NCBI GenBank assembly: GCA_016714225.1
Contig: JADJNS010000019.1
Span: 186,001-250,000, forward strand
DNA: 64,000 bases
Direction of reading: 5' to 3'
Source of the DNA: Archangiaceae bacterium
Lineage (GTDB): Bacteria > Myxococcota > Myxococcia > Myxococcales > Myxococcaceae
Position numbers and translations under genes: made by a program. The notes beneath the pieces are model-generated. The model was not told the DNA's origin, did not search any database, and was given only the letters and a program-made list of their open reading frames with translations. Of this stretch, positions 9,608 to 17,676 are shown one piece after another. The number at the start of each line of letters is the position of its first letter. Position 1 is the stretch's first letter.

Positions 9608-10018
9608 ATGCGCCCGATGCCACCCCTCACCGACCGCGAGTACCGGGCGCTCGCCGAGCTGCGCCACCAGCTGCGCCGCTTTCTCGCCTTCTCCGAGGCC
9701 CGGGCCCGCGAGGGCCGGCTCGAGCCGCAGCAGCACCAGCTGCTCCTCGCGGTGCGCGCCGCAGAGCAGCCGCCCACCATCACCGCGCTGGCCGAGCGGC
9801 TGGTGCTCGCGCACCACAGCGTGGTCGGGCTGATCGACCGGCTCGAGCGAAAGAAGCTTGTCGCCCGCGAGCGCTCGCCCCTCGACCGCCGGCAGGCGCG
9901 CGTCTCGCTCACCGCGCTCGGGCGCCGCCTGCTCGAGCGGCTCACCCTCGCCCACCGCGACGAGCTGCGGCGCGCCGCGCCGGCGCTCATCACCGCCCTG
10001 AAGGGGATTCCCCGATGA
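9608..10018 (+). CDS. MarR-family transcriptional repressor
   Basis: The 136-residue protein has the MarR winged-helix layout: an N-terminal dimerisation helix, a recognition region TITALAERLVLAHHSVVGLI, and a wing with the family signature ERSPLDRRQARVSLTALG containing the conserved Asp-Arg-Arg. MarR proteins bind DNA as dimers and release it on binding ligand or on oxidation. The 17-bp palindrome abutting the start codon points to autoregulation. Its stop overlaps the ATG of the ClC gene (ATGA), so the repressor and transporter are coupled and the transporter is the probable regulated function. A second ATG at 9617 is an alternative start. Confidence 0.92.
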   Translation: MRPMPPLTDREYRALAELRHQLRRFLAFSEARAREGRLEPQQHQLLLAVRAAEQPPTITALAERLVLAHHSVVGLIDRLERKKLVARERSPLDRRQARVSLTALGRRLLERLTLAHRDELRRAAPALITALKGIPR

Positions 10019-11634
10019 ACCGCGACGACCGCCCCCTGGGAGACTTCACCACCACCCGCCGGTTGATACCGGTCTCGCTGTTGGCGCTGGTCATCGGCAC
10101 CGCCTCGGCGTTCGTGTCGTGGGCGCTGCTCAAGCTGATCGGCCTGTTCACCCACCTCTTCTTCTTCCACGATTTCGGCACCACCGTGCAGTCGCCGGCC
10201 GGGCATCACCTGGGCGGCTGGGTGGTGCTGGTGCCGGTGGCCGGCGCGCTGCTCATCGGCCTGCTGGCCCGCTACGGCTCCGAGCGCATTCGCGGCCACG
10301 GCATCCCCGAGGCGCTCGAGTCGATTCTCATCAAGGGCAGCCACGTGGAGCCCAGGGTGGCGCTGCTCAAGCCGCTCTCGTCGGCCATCTCCATCGGCTC
10401 GGGCGGGCCGTTCGGCGCCGAGGGGCCGATCATCATGACCGGCGGAGCGCTGGGCTCGCTGGTGGCGCAGGCGTTTCACCTCACCGCGGCCGAGCGCAAG
10501 ACGCTGCTGGTGGCGGGCGCCGCGGGGGGCATGGCGGCCACCTTCGGCGCTCCGGTGGCGGCGATGCTGCTCGCCGTCGAGCTGCTGCTCTTCGAGTGGA
10601 AGCCGCGCAGCTTCATTCCCGTGGCGCTGTCGGCCGCCGCGGCGCTGGCCACCCGCGACCTCATCTCGGGCGAGACGCCCGGCGCGCCGCTGTTTCCCGT
10701 ACCGGTGCACCCGCACGCCTCGGTCGGCTGCCTCGCCGCCTGCGTGGCGGTGGGCCTCGCCGCGGGCGCCGCGTCGACGGCGATGACCGCCAGCGTGTAC
10801 CTCTTCGAAGACCTCTTCACCGAGCGCCTCAAGCGCCTGCACTGGATGTGGTGGCCCGCGCTCGGCGGGCTGGTCATCGGCCTGGGCGGCCTGGTCTGCC
10901 CCCAGGCGATGGGTGTCGGCTACGACGTCATCGGCCAGCTGCTCACCGGCCAGATGCTGCTCGGCGCGGTGCTGCTGCTGGTCAGCGTGAAGTGGCTCAT
11001 CTGGTCGTTCTCGCTGGGCTCGGGCACCTCGGGCGGAGTGCTCGCCCCGCTCTTGATGGTGGGCGCCGCGCTGGGCAACCTCGAGGCGCACCTCTTGCCC
11101 GACATGGGCGCCGGCTTCTGGCCGCTGATCAGCATGGGCGCGATTCTGGGTGGCACCATGCGCTCGCCCCTCACCGGCATGGTCTTCGCGGTCGAGATCA
11201 CCCACGACTGGGGCGCGCTGTTGCCGCTCGCGGTCGCGGTGGTGGTGGCCCACGGCTTCACCGTGCTGGTGCTGCGACGCTCGATTCTCACCGAGAAGGT
11301 GAGCCGCCGCGGCTACCACGTCACCCGCGAGTACGAGATCGACCCCCTCGAGGTGCTGTTCGTGCGCGACGTGATGCAGCCGCCGCCCACCGGCGCGGGC
11401 GAGCCCGCCGGCCTCGCCTTCTCGGACGAGACCCTGCGCACCATCGCCTACCGCATGGCCTCGACCGGAGTCACCACCCTGGCAGTGGTGGGCCGCGAGG
11501 CGCCGGGCACCTTGCTGGGCGAGGTCACGCTCGAAGACCTGCTCACCGCACGCAAGCGGCACCTCGAAGAAGAGACCCGCCGCGAGCGGCGGCTGCCCGT
11601 GCACCTCTTGTTCACCCCCTGGCTCAGGCGCTGA
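10015..11634 (+). CDS. ClC-family chloride channel/antiporter with CBS region
   Basis: The 539-residue inner-membrane protein has about ten hydrophobic helices. ClC signature regions are visible: GHGIPEALE (equivalent of GSGIP), GPFGAEGPI with the gating glutamate, and GTSGGVLAPLL in place of the usual GxFxP, with Leu where Phe is common. The last ~100 residues are cytosolic and contain a CBS-like pair (VRDVMQPPP to LGEVTLEDLLTAR), which in this family can bind nucleotides. It moves chloride, in exchangers coupled to protons, and would aid acid or osmotic homeostasis. Its ATG overlaps the marR stop, so it is presumably repressed by that regulator. Whether it is a channel or an exchanger cannot be told. 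Confidence 0.92.
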   Translation: MNRDDRPLGDFTTTRRLIPVSLLALVIGTASAFVSWALLKLIGLFTHLFFFHDFGTTVQSPAGHHLGGWVVLVPVAGALLIGLLARYGSERIRGHGIPEALESILIKGSHVEPRVALLKPLSSAISIGSGGPFGAEGPIIMTGGALGSLVAQAFHLTAAERKTLLVAGAAGGMAATFGAPVAAMLLAVELLLFEWKPRSFIPVALSAAAALATRDLISGETPGAPLFPVPVHPHASVGCLAACVAVGLAAGAASTAMTASVYLFEDLFTERLKRLHWMWWPALGGLVIGLGGLVCPQAMGVGYDVIGQLLTGQMLLGAVLLLVSVKWLIWSFSLGSGTSGGVLAPLLMVGAALGNLEAHLLPDMGAGFWPLISMGAILGGTMRSPLTGMVFAVEITHDWGALLPLAVAVVVAHGFTVLVLRRSILTEKVSRRGYHVTREYEIDPLEVLFVRDVMQPPPTGAGEPAGLAFSDETLRTIAYRMASTGVTTLAVVGREAPGTLLGEVTLEDLLTARKRHLEEETRRERRLPVHLLFTPWLRR

Positions 11635-11644
11635 GCGCGCCGCT

Positions 11645-11731
11645 TCAGCGGGCCACGTCTTCGAGCGCGTGCATGAGGTCTTCGAGGTCGCCAGGTTCTC
11701 GAGGCAGCTGGCCGCCAGCTCCAAAGGTCAC
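11645..11731 (-). CDS. 28-codon ORF coupled to hybrid kinase stop
   Basis: A GTG at 11731 overlaps the stop of the hybrid kinase gene (GTGA). It opens a 28-residue frame rich in acidic residues (EPGDLEDLMHALEDV) that ends at 11645. The overlap type is the same as between confirmed genes in this window. No family is recognised. It could be a real small protein, or the eroded tail of a longer downstream gene or of the kinase itself. Confidence 0.35.
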   Translation of the reverse strand: MTFGAGGQLPREPGDLEDLMHALEDVAR

Positions 11732-13728
11732 GACTCGCCTCCGTCGAGAACCTCGCGCACCGTGCGCGCCAGCGCTTCACGTTGAAACGGCTTCTGAATG
11801 AACCGCTGGTTCGGGTCGGCGAGCAGCGGCTGAAGCTCGGGTCGGTCGGCATACCCCGACATGAACAGCACCTTGCCGGTGAACGCCGCGGCGCGCAGCT
11901 GCTGCACCGTCTCGGGCCCGCTCTTGCCCGGCATCACCACGTCCGACAGCACCAGCGTCACCTCTCGGGCGTGGGCCTCGAACAGCGCCTGGGCCTCGTC
12001 GCCGTCGCGCGCCGCCAGCACCCGGTAGCCCATGCGCTCGAGCATGCGCCCCAGGGTGCGCCGCAGGCTCTCCTCGTCCTCCACGATCAACACCGTCTCG
12101 GCGCCGCCGTTGGCCGCCCTCACCGGCGCCTTCGCGCGCGGGGCCACCTCTTCTCCAGCGCGTGGCAGGTGCACCACGAAGGTGGTGCCCTGGCGGAGCG
12201 CGCTCACCACCCCGATGTGGCCCTGGCTCTGGTGCACGATGCCGTAACAGGTCGACAGCCCCAGCCCCGTGCCCTTGCCCACCTCTTTGGTGGTGAAGAA
12301 CGGCTCGAACAAGCGGCTCTGCGTCGCCTCGTCCATGCCGCAGCCGGTGTCTCTCACCGACAGCCGCACGTACTTGCCTCCAGGGAGCCGCTCGACCTCG
12401 CCCTCGGCCAGGGTGACGTTGCGCACCTCGAGGTTCAGGGTGCCTCCCGCCGGCATCGCGTCGCGCGCGTTCACCGCCAGGTTCATCAGCAGCTGCTCGA
12501 GCTGCCCGACGTCGGCGCGCACCCACGAGGTCTCGGCCTCGGTCGACAGCTCGAGGGTGACGTCTTCACCGATGACCCGGCGCAGCAGCTTGTCGACCCC
12601 CTGCACCAGCGTGTTCAGGTCGAGCGGCCGCGGCGCCAGCACCTGCTTGCGGCTGAAGGCCAGCAGCTGGCGGGTGAGGTTGGCGGCGCGCTCGCCCGCC
12701 TCGCGCACGTTGGCCGCGTCTTCGTAGCGCGGGTCGTCTCGCGGTATCGCGCGCATCAACAGCTCGGTGTTGGTGAGCATCACGCACAGCAGGTTGTTGA
12801 AGTCGTGCGCCACCCCGCCGGTGAAGCGGCCCAGCGCCTCCATCTTCTGCGACTGGCGCAGCTCGTCTTCCAGCCGCTTGCGCGCGCTGATGTCCGAGAT
12901 GATGCCGTCGATGCTGTGCACCATGCCGTACTGGTTGCTGCGCGCGTGGGTACGCAGCCAGCGCCACGAGCCGTCGCGGTGCTTGAAGCGGTACTCCTCG
13001 TCGACCGAGTCGCCCTGGTTCAGCTTGGCGCGCCCCCGCGAGAGGCGGGCGCGGTCTTCGGGGTGAATGCGGCTCTCCCAGAACTGCCAGCCGCCCTCGG
13101 CGATGTCTTTGACCGCGTAGCCGGTGAGCGCCAGCACGTTGGGGCTCATCACCAGCAGCTTGCCGTCGGACAGGCGCGTCGAGAACGCCACGTCAGCCAG
13201 GTTCTCGACCAGGCGCCGGTACTTCTCTTCGCTCTCGGCCAGCTGCCGCGCGTCTTTCACCTCTCGGGTGACGTCGCGCCCGATGCACAGCACCTGCGTC
13301 TCACCCTCGATGCAGATGACGCTGTTGCTGAACTGCACGAACACCACCTCGCCGTCGGGGCGCGCAATGGCTGCCACCGGTGCCGCGCTGCCCTTCAGGG
13401 TGTTGGCGAACCCCAGCTCGTTCTCCAGCTCGTGGCCGGGCGGAGAGAACGTCGAGAAGTGCTTGCCGATCAGCTCTTCGCGCGGCCGCCCGTTGATCGC
13501 CGACATGCGGCGGTTGACGTGCAGAATGATGCCCTGCTCGTCGATGAGCGCGATGCCGTCGCTGGCGTTCTCGAAGATGGCGTTGTAGCGGCTGTCGACG
13601 GCGCGCATCTGCTCGAGCAGCCGCATCACGTGCTCGGCCACCTCGTCCGACACCTCTTCTGCCGCTGCGGGCAGCGTCGACCCCAACTCTTTGCGCTCCA
13701 GAAGCTCGACCGGCACCAGGCTGCTCAC
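11728..13728 (-). CDS. Hybrid histidine kinase (PAS-PAS-NtrB-type kinase-receiver)
   Basis: The 666-residue soluble kinase begins with a short helical region, then a PAS domain (~45-155, NAIFENASDGIALID) and a PAS_3 domain (~170-290, with EEYRFKHRDGSWRWLRT). The kinase core carries GGVAHDFNNLL, the His-box of the NtrB/HPK4 group. The ATPase domain shows NLAVNARDAMP, DTGCGM and GTGLGLSTCYGIV. A C-terminal receiver (~540-660) has VEDEE, VLSDVVMPGKSG and IQKPF. It therefore differs in lineage from the HPK1-like kinases at 1037 and 5400. The GTG at 13728 opens the frame. It stands alone, divergent from the lipoprotein gene at 14010 across a 281-bp gap in which no clear promoter was seen. Its cognate regulator is unknown. 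Confidence 0.92.
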   Translation of the reverse strand: MSSLVPVELLERKELGSTLPAAAEEVSDEVAEHVMRLLEQMRAVDSRYNAIFENASDGIALIDEQGIILHVNRRMSAINGRPREELIGKHFSTFSPPGHELENELGFANTLKGSAAPVAAIARPDGEVVFVQFSNSVICIEGETQVLCIGRDVTREVKDARQLAESEEKYRRLVENLADVAFSTRLSDGKLLVMSPNVLALTGYAVKDIAEGGWQFWESRIHPEDRARLSRGRAKLNQGDSVDEEYRFKHRDGSWRWLRTHARSNQYGMVHSIDGIISDISARKRLEDELRQSQKMEALGRFTGGVAHDFNNLLCVMLTNTELLMRAIPRDDPRYEDAANVREAGERAANLTRQLLAFSRKQVLAPRPLDLNTLVQGVDKLLRRVIGEDVTLELSTEAETSWVRADVGQLEQLLMNLAVNARDAMPAGGTLNLEVRNVTLAEGEVERLPGGKYVRLSVRDTGCGMDEATQSRLFEPFFTTKEVGKGTGLGLSTCYGIVHQSQGHIGVVSALRQGTTFVVHLPRAGEEVAPRAKAPVRAANGGAETVLIVEDEESLRRTLGRMLERMGYRVLAARDGDEAQALFEAHAREVTLVLSDVVMPGKSGPETVQQLRAAAFTGKVLFMSGYADRPELQPLLADPNQRFIQKPFQREALARTVREVLDGGES

Positions 13729-14009
13729 TTGAGCGCGCGAATCACTGCGTGGGCCGTGCCGCCCTGGTGCAGACCCAACCCACCAGAATGACCCACCCTG
13801 CCCCGGGTCGCTCGCGCCCCACCCCGGGTCGAAGCGCCACCAGGCCCCCCACCTCGCGCCTCTGAAGGTTCACCGCGGTGCTCGCCACCGTGCAGCGCCT
13901 CGTCGACCGCCACCGCGGCGGGCGGTGGGCCGAAGGCGAGGTCGGCCGTGATGCGCCGCCGGGCGCGCGCTCGTTGCGCCCGAGCACCCCGTCACCTAAG
14001 TGCCGGGCC

Positions 14010-16310
14010 ATGACCTCTCGAGCTCTTCTGCTGGCCGTGCTCGCCGCTGGCTGCAACGACAGTCGTGCTCGCGACGAGGTCGCCGCCACCGCCGCCGCGT
14101 TGCGCCCCTGCCCGCCGGCCGGCTGCGACGTCGAGCCTCCCGAGCCGCCCCCCGAGCCTCCGCCCCGGCCTCCCCGGCCAGAGGGTACCCCCGGCGCGTG
14201 CGACGGCGCTTCCGGCCAGCTGGCGCTCAGCGCGGCCTCGATTCAGCTGGGTCAGAGCGTCAGCATGGCGTGGAGCGTGAACCGCCCCAGCGGCTGCCTC
14301 GAGTCGGCGCTCCTCTCGGGAGCGCCGGTCGGCGACCAGGGCACGAAGACCCTCACCTCGTGGTCGAGCAAGGTGATGGTGCTGTCGCTCGGTGGCAAGC
14401 AGCTCGCGACCGCCAGCTTCGAGGTGGTGCTCCCGATGGTGGTGCACATCGACGGCAGCTCGCCGGCGTGGCGCGACCTGATGATTCAGGCGCTCGGCAC
14501 TCCGGGGCGAACCGTCATTCTCGCCGACACCGTCGATATGGACCTGACCGGTCAAGAGGGCATCTACCTTCGCGAGAACGTCACCTTCACCAGCGAGCTC
14601 CCCAACCCCGGCAACGTGGTCGCGTCGTTCGCGGTCGACCCCAACGCCGCCGGCGGCTACCGCGGGCCGGCGCGCACCCCGAACCGCCCCGGCCCGCGCC
14701 TGTTCACCAACAGCACCCAGCGCCCGCTGTTCAACATTCGCTGCAATGGGCTGAACATCTTCGGTGACAACGTGAAGGTGAACGGCTTTCGCATTCAGGG
14801 GCCGCACCCCGAGACGATGGACGGCGACGAAAACCTCGAGCAGGGGTTTCAAATCGACTCGTGCGTCAACGTCGAAATCTTCAACATGGAGCTGTCGGGC
14901 TTCAGCGGCCAGGCCATCTACGTGGTCGACCCGCTCGACCGGCAGTTCGCCTTCGACCACGTGCGCATTCACGACAACTACATTCACAACAACCAGCACG
15001 TGGGCGGCAACGGCTACGGCGTCGAGTCGGCTCCCGGCGCGCGCATGGCGGTCGAGCGCAACCTGTTCGACTTCAACCGGCACGCCATCGCGTCGAGCGG
15101 CGCCGAGAAGACCGGCTACCGCGCCCACCAGAACCTGGTGCTGGCCGGCGGCGGCATTCACGACACGTTCTTCAACCCGACCACCCACCAGTTCGACGTG
15201 CACGGCGACGCGAACTGCGACACCCCCAGCGACACGGCGTGGAACTGCGGCAACGCGGGCGACACCTACCTCATCACCTCGAACTCGTTTCAGTACACGC
15301 GCGACTACGCGGTGAAGCTGCGCGGTCAGCCGCGCACCAGCGCCATCATCGCCGACAACTTCTTCGCCCATACCTATCTCGACGACGCGGTCGCGCTGCG
15401 AACCCAGACCAACGTCATCGTGACGTCGAACACGGTCGATTCGCACCCCGAGGCGCGGTTCGGCGTGTGCGACTTCGACGGCGATGGCCGCGACGACCTG
15501 TTCCTCGCCACCGGCGCCACCTGGTGGTGGTCGAGCGAAGGCCGGTACCCGTGGTCGTTTCTGGCGCCGCACCGCGAGACGCTCGACCAGGTGGGCCTCG
15601 GCGACTTCAACGGCGACGGGCGCTGCGACGTCTTCGCGGTGAACGCCACTGCGGGCACCTGGGAGATTGCCCCCGGCGGCCGCGGCCCCTGGCTCGCGTT
15701 GCCCGGCAGCTACGCCATACCGTTCAGCGAGCTCGCGTTCGGAGACTTCAACGGCGACCGGCGCAAAGACGTCTTCCGCCGCGCGCCCGACGGGCAGTGG
15801 TGGGCCATCTCACCCGGCGTGTACGGGTGGACGGCGCTGCAGAGCTCGGGCGTCGCGCTCGGCGACCTCAGGTTCGGCGACTTCAACGGCAACGGCCTCA
15901 CCGACGTGCTCAGCCGCGCGGGCAACGGCCAGTGGCAGATTTCGTGGGACGCGCGCTCGCCGTGGGACCCCGTCTACAACCACTACGAAGACTTCAGCGG
16001 CATGAGGGTCGCCAACGTCGACGGCATACCCGGCGACGACCTGGTCCGTTACACGGTGCTGCAGCCCATCAACGGCAGGTGGGACGTCGCCTCGGGAGCA
16101 CGCGGCGGGTGGGCCTTTCTCACCGCGCGCGCCTGGCCGCCGCTCGAGCCGTACCTGACCTTCAGGCCGGCGCAGACGATGCGGTGGGCGCTCGGCCGCT
16201 TCAACGGCCTGACCACCGCCTCGCTTCTGGAAGTCGACTTCACCCGCCAGAGCCTCATCTTCACGCGCAACTCCACCCCCAACACCCCGTACGGCCTCTT
16301 CTCGTACTGA
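14010..16310 (+). CDS. Lipoprotein with right-handed beta-helix and FG-GAP/VCBS repeats
   Basis: The 766-residue protein has a lipobox (LLLAVLAAGCND), a Pro-rich linker at ~35-60, and an Ig-like stretch at ~70-145. A parallel beta-helix region follows (~150-480) with ladder motifs such as FQIDSCVNVEIFNMELSGF and VERNLFDFNRHAI, as in polysaccharide lyases and surface adhesins. The last ~270 residues hold at least four FG-GAP-like repeats of the form LGDFNGDGRCDVF and FGDFNGNGLTDVL, which normally bind calcium in a beta-propeller. No catalytic lyase residues could be assigned. It is likely surface-exposed, binding or acting on polysaccharide. The ATG at 14010 is chosen for the signal peptide; the frame stays open upstream. 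Confidence 0.85.
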   Translation: MTSRALLLAVLAAGCNDSRARDEVAATAAALRPCPPAGCDVEPPEPPPEPPPRPPRPEGTPGACDGASGQLALSAASIQLGQSVSMAWSVNRPSGCLESALLSGAPVGDQGTKTLTSWSSKVMVLSLGGKQLATASFEVVLPMVVHIDGSSPAWRDLMIQALGTPGRTVILADTVDMDLTGQEGIYLRENVTFTSELPNPGNVVASFAVDPNAAGGYRGPARTPNRPGPRLFTNSTQRPLFNIRCNGLNIFGDNVKVNGFRIQGPHPETMDGDENLEQGFQIDSCVNVEIFNMELSGFSGQAIYVVDPLDRQFAFDHVRIHDNYIHNNQHVGGNGYGVESAPGARMAVERNLFDFNRHAIASSGAEKTGYRAHQNLVLAGGGIHDTFFNPTTHQFDVHGDANCDTPSDTAWNCGNAGDTYLITSNSFQYTRDYAVKLRGQPRTSAIIADNFFAHTYLDDAVALRTQTNVIVTSNTVDSHPEARFGVCDFDGDGRDDLFLATGATWWWSSEGRYPWSFLAPHRETLDQVGLGDFNGDGRCDVFAVNATAGTWEIAPGGRGPWLALPGSYAIPFSELAFGDFNGDRRKDVFRRAPDGQWWAISPGVYGWTALQSSGVALGDLRFGDFNGNGLTDVLSRAGNGQWQISWDARSPWDPVYNHYEDFSGMRVANVDGIPGDDLVRYTVLQPINGRWDVASGARGGWAFLTARAWPPLEPYLTFRPAQTMRWALGRFNGLTTASLLEVDFTRQSLIFTRNSTPNTPYGLFSY

Positions 16311-16415
16311 AGGGCTGCCCGAACGGCCAGGTTGTGCGCGGCGTTCGACAAGGCCTGAGACCGGCTGATTCTTCATGCTGCACGGCGCGCTGAAGCGGCG
16401 CTGACTTCTGGGCAG

Positions 16416-16727
16416 CTAGAGCGCGCGGCCCCAGCGCTCGATGGCCTTCGCCACGTCGTTGAAGGCCTTGCCCTGCGCTGTGAGCGAGTAGGCCACCCGC
16501 ACCGGCGGGCCCGCCTCGACGCTGCGCGCCAGCAGGCCCTTCGCCTCGAGCTCTTTGAGCCGGGTCGAGAGCACCTTGTCGGTGGGGCCGGCGGCGGCCG
16601 CCTTCAGCTCGTTGAAGCGCAGCGGCCGCTGCTGCAGCACGTTGAGAATCAGCGCCGTCCACGGGCGGCCCAGCAGCGCGATGGCGTGCTGAAAAGCGCT
16701 GCACTGTGAATCGACGCACTTACCCAT
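16416..16727 (-). CDS. HxlR-family transcriptional regulator
   Basis: The 103-residue protein matches HxlR throughout. Cys4 and Cys9 lie near the N-terminus (KCVDSQC), followed by ALLGRPWTALILNVL, the helix-turn-helix RFNELKA, the recognition segment LSTRLKELEAKGLL, and the wing VRVAYSLTAQG. HxlR proteins are dimeric winged-helix regulators that often respond to electrophiles or oxidants through an N-terminal cysteine. The gene is divergent from 16767, and a 19-bp perfect palindrome lies 8 bp before its ATG, so it probably represses itself and the divergent genes, including the NAD(P)-binding protein at 17023. Confidence 0.93.
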   Translation of the reverse strand: MGKCVDSQCSAFQHAIALLGRPWTALILNVLQQRPLRFNELKAAAAGPTDKVLSTRLKELEAKGLLARSVEAGPPVRVAYSLTAQGKAFNDVAKAIERWGRAL

Positions 16728-16734
16728 GGCCTTT

Positions 16735-16753
16735 AACTATCTTAAAGATAGTT
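16735..16753. promoter_or_regulatory. 19-bp palindromic operator between hxlR-type gene and divergent ORFs
   Basis: AACTATCTT-A-AAGATAGTT is a perfect 9+1+9 palindrome and unusually AT-rich for this genome. It lies 8 bp upstream of the HxlR-type gene's ATG and 14 bp upstream of the first possible start of the divergent ORF. TTGACC (16756-16761) on the plus strand could be a -35 element. This is the expected site for HxlR binding. Confidence 0.75.
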
Positions 16754-16766
16754 GCTTGACCACTGA

Positions 16767-16997
16767 ATGTGCCCTGATTACTTCTCTGCCATGTCACTCG
16801 ACATCTCTCCATTGCTGATTCACAGCGACGACGTACCGCAGGCGGCGAAGGTGGCGCTGATGGCGGCGCGCACCGCCTCGCCGGAAGACCGCGAGACGCT
16901 GCTCGAGGCGGCGGCCCGGGCGCTGTACTGGAAGACGCCGTTGGCGTGCGGTGAGGCGCGCGAGCTGGTGGGCCTCACGCCCGGCACCTGCGGGTGA
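16767..16997 (+). CDS. Small protein of unknown function, divergent from hxlR-type gene
   Basis: The 76-residue frame can start at 16767 or at the ATG at 16791 (68 residues, MSLDISPLLIH). No family is recognised. The sequence is predicted helical and acidic, with DRETLLEAAARALYW and two Cys near the end. It is the first ORF rightward from the 19-bp operator and precedes the NAD(P)-binding protein by 25 bp, so it is probably its operon partner under HxlR control. The longer start would place the ATG very close to the operator, so the shorter form is plausible. Confidence 0.6.
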   Translation: MCPDYFSAMSLDISPLLIHSDDVPQAAKVALMAARTASPEDRETLLEAAARALYWKTPLACGEARELVGLTPGTCG

Positions 16998-17022
16998 CCC
17001 GGGCACGCTAAGAGGCCCTTTC

Positions 17023-17676
17023 GTGACCACTGCCCTGTTGATTGGAGCCACCGGCCTGGTGGGCTCGAACCTGCTCAAGCGCCTGGTGGCCGACGACCGC
17101 TTCACCCGGGTGGTCTCGTTCGGCCGGCGCGCCACCGGGCTGACCGCCCCCAAGCTCACCGAGCAGGTGGTCGACTTCGAGAAGCCCGACGGCTGGGCGG
17201 CCGAGGTGAAGGGCGACGTGGCGTTCTCGTGCCTGGGCACCACCATCGGCGCGGCGGGCAGCCAAGAGAAGCAGCGCCGCGTCGACTACGACTACCAGCT
17301 CGACTTCGCGAAGAACGCCGCGAAGAACGGCGTGCCGACGTACGCGCTGTGCTCGGCGTCGTCGGCGAACCCGAAGTCGTCGATGTTCTACTCGCGCATC
17401 AAGGGCGAGCTCGACCGCGACGTGCAGGCGCTCGGCTTTCAGCGGGTGCGCATCATGCGGCCCAGCCTCTTGGTGGGCGACCGCGAGAAGGCGCGCTTCG
17501 GCGAGAAGGTGGGCAGCGTGATGCTGGGCGCGTTCAACACGGTGGGCCTGTTCCGCAAGTACCGCGAGATTCACGGCGACGTGGTGGCGCACGCGATGGT
17601 GAACGCCGCCTTCGACCCCGCGCCCGGTGCCCGCATCTTCGAGCTCGACCAGGTGTTCGCCGAGGCCGAGCGCTAG
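17023..17676 (+). CDS. NAD(P)H-binding oxidoreductase-like protein (Rossmann fold)
   Basis: The 217-residue protein starts with the dinucleotide-binding motif LIGATGLVGSNLL and continues as an atypical short-chain dehydrogenase of the NAD(P)-binding/HTATIP2-like group, with SCLGTT, the segment YALCSASSANPKSSMFYSRIKGELD containing Tyr and Lys, and a C-terminal part with RPSLLVGDRE. The likely role is NAD(P)H-dependent reduction or redox sensing; the substrate is unknown. A GTG start at 17023 begins three codons before the motif. The position 25 bp after the small ORF and near an HxlR regulator suggests response to reactive electrophiles or quinones. Its stop directly abuts the stop of the convergent gene (17676/17677). 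Confidence 0.85.
   Translation: MTTALLIGATGLVGSNLLKRLVADDRFTRVVSFGRRATGLTAPKLTEQVVDFEKPDGWAAEVKGDVAFSCLGTTIGAAGSQEKQRRVDYDYQLDFAKNAAKNGVPTYALCSASSANPKSSMFYSRIKGELDRDVQALGFQRVRIMRPSLLVGDREKARFGEKVGSVMLGAFNTVGLFRKYREIHGDVVAHAMVNAAFDPAPGARIFELDQVFAEAER

Noticed and set aside
13742..14089. A 115-codon minus-strand frame between the hybrid kinase and beta-helix genes
   Set aside because: It has no domain or ribosome site and overlaps the start of the lipoprotein gene; the 281-bp gap is left as intergenic.
16951..17022. In-frame upstream extension of the NAD(P)-binding protein
   Set aside because: It overlaps the preceding ORF and lacks conserved character; the GTG at 17023 places the Rossmann motif at the N-terminus as expected.
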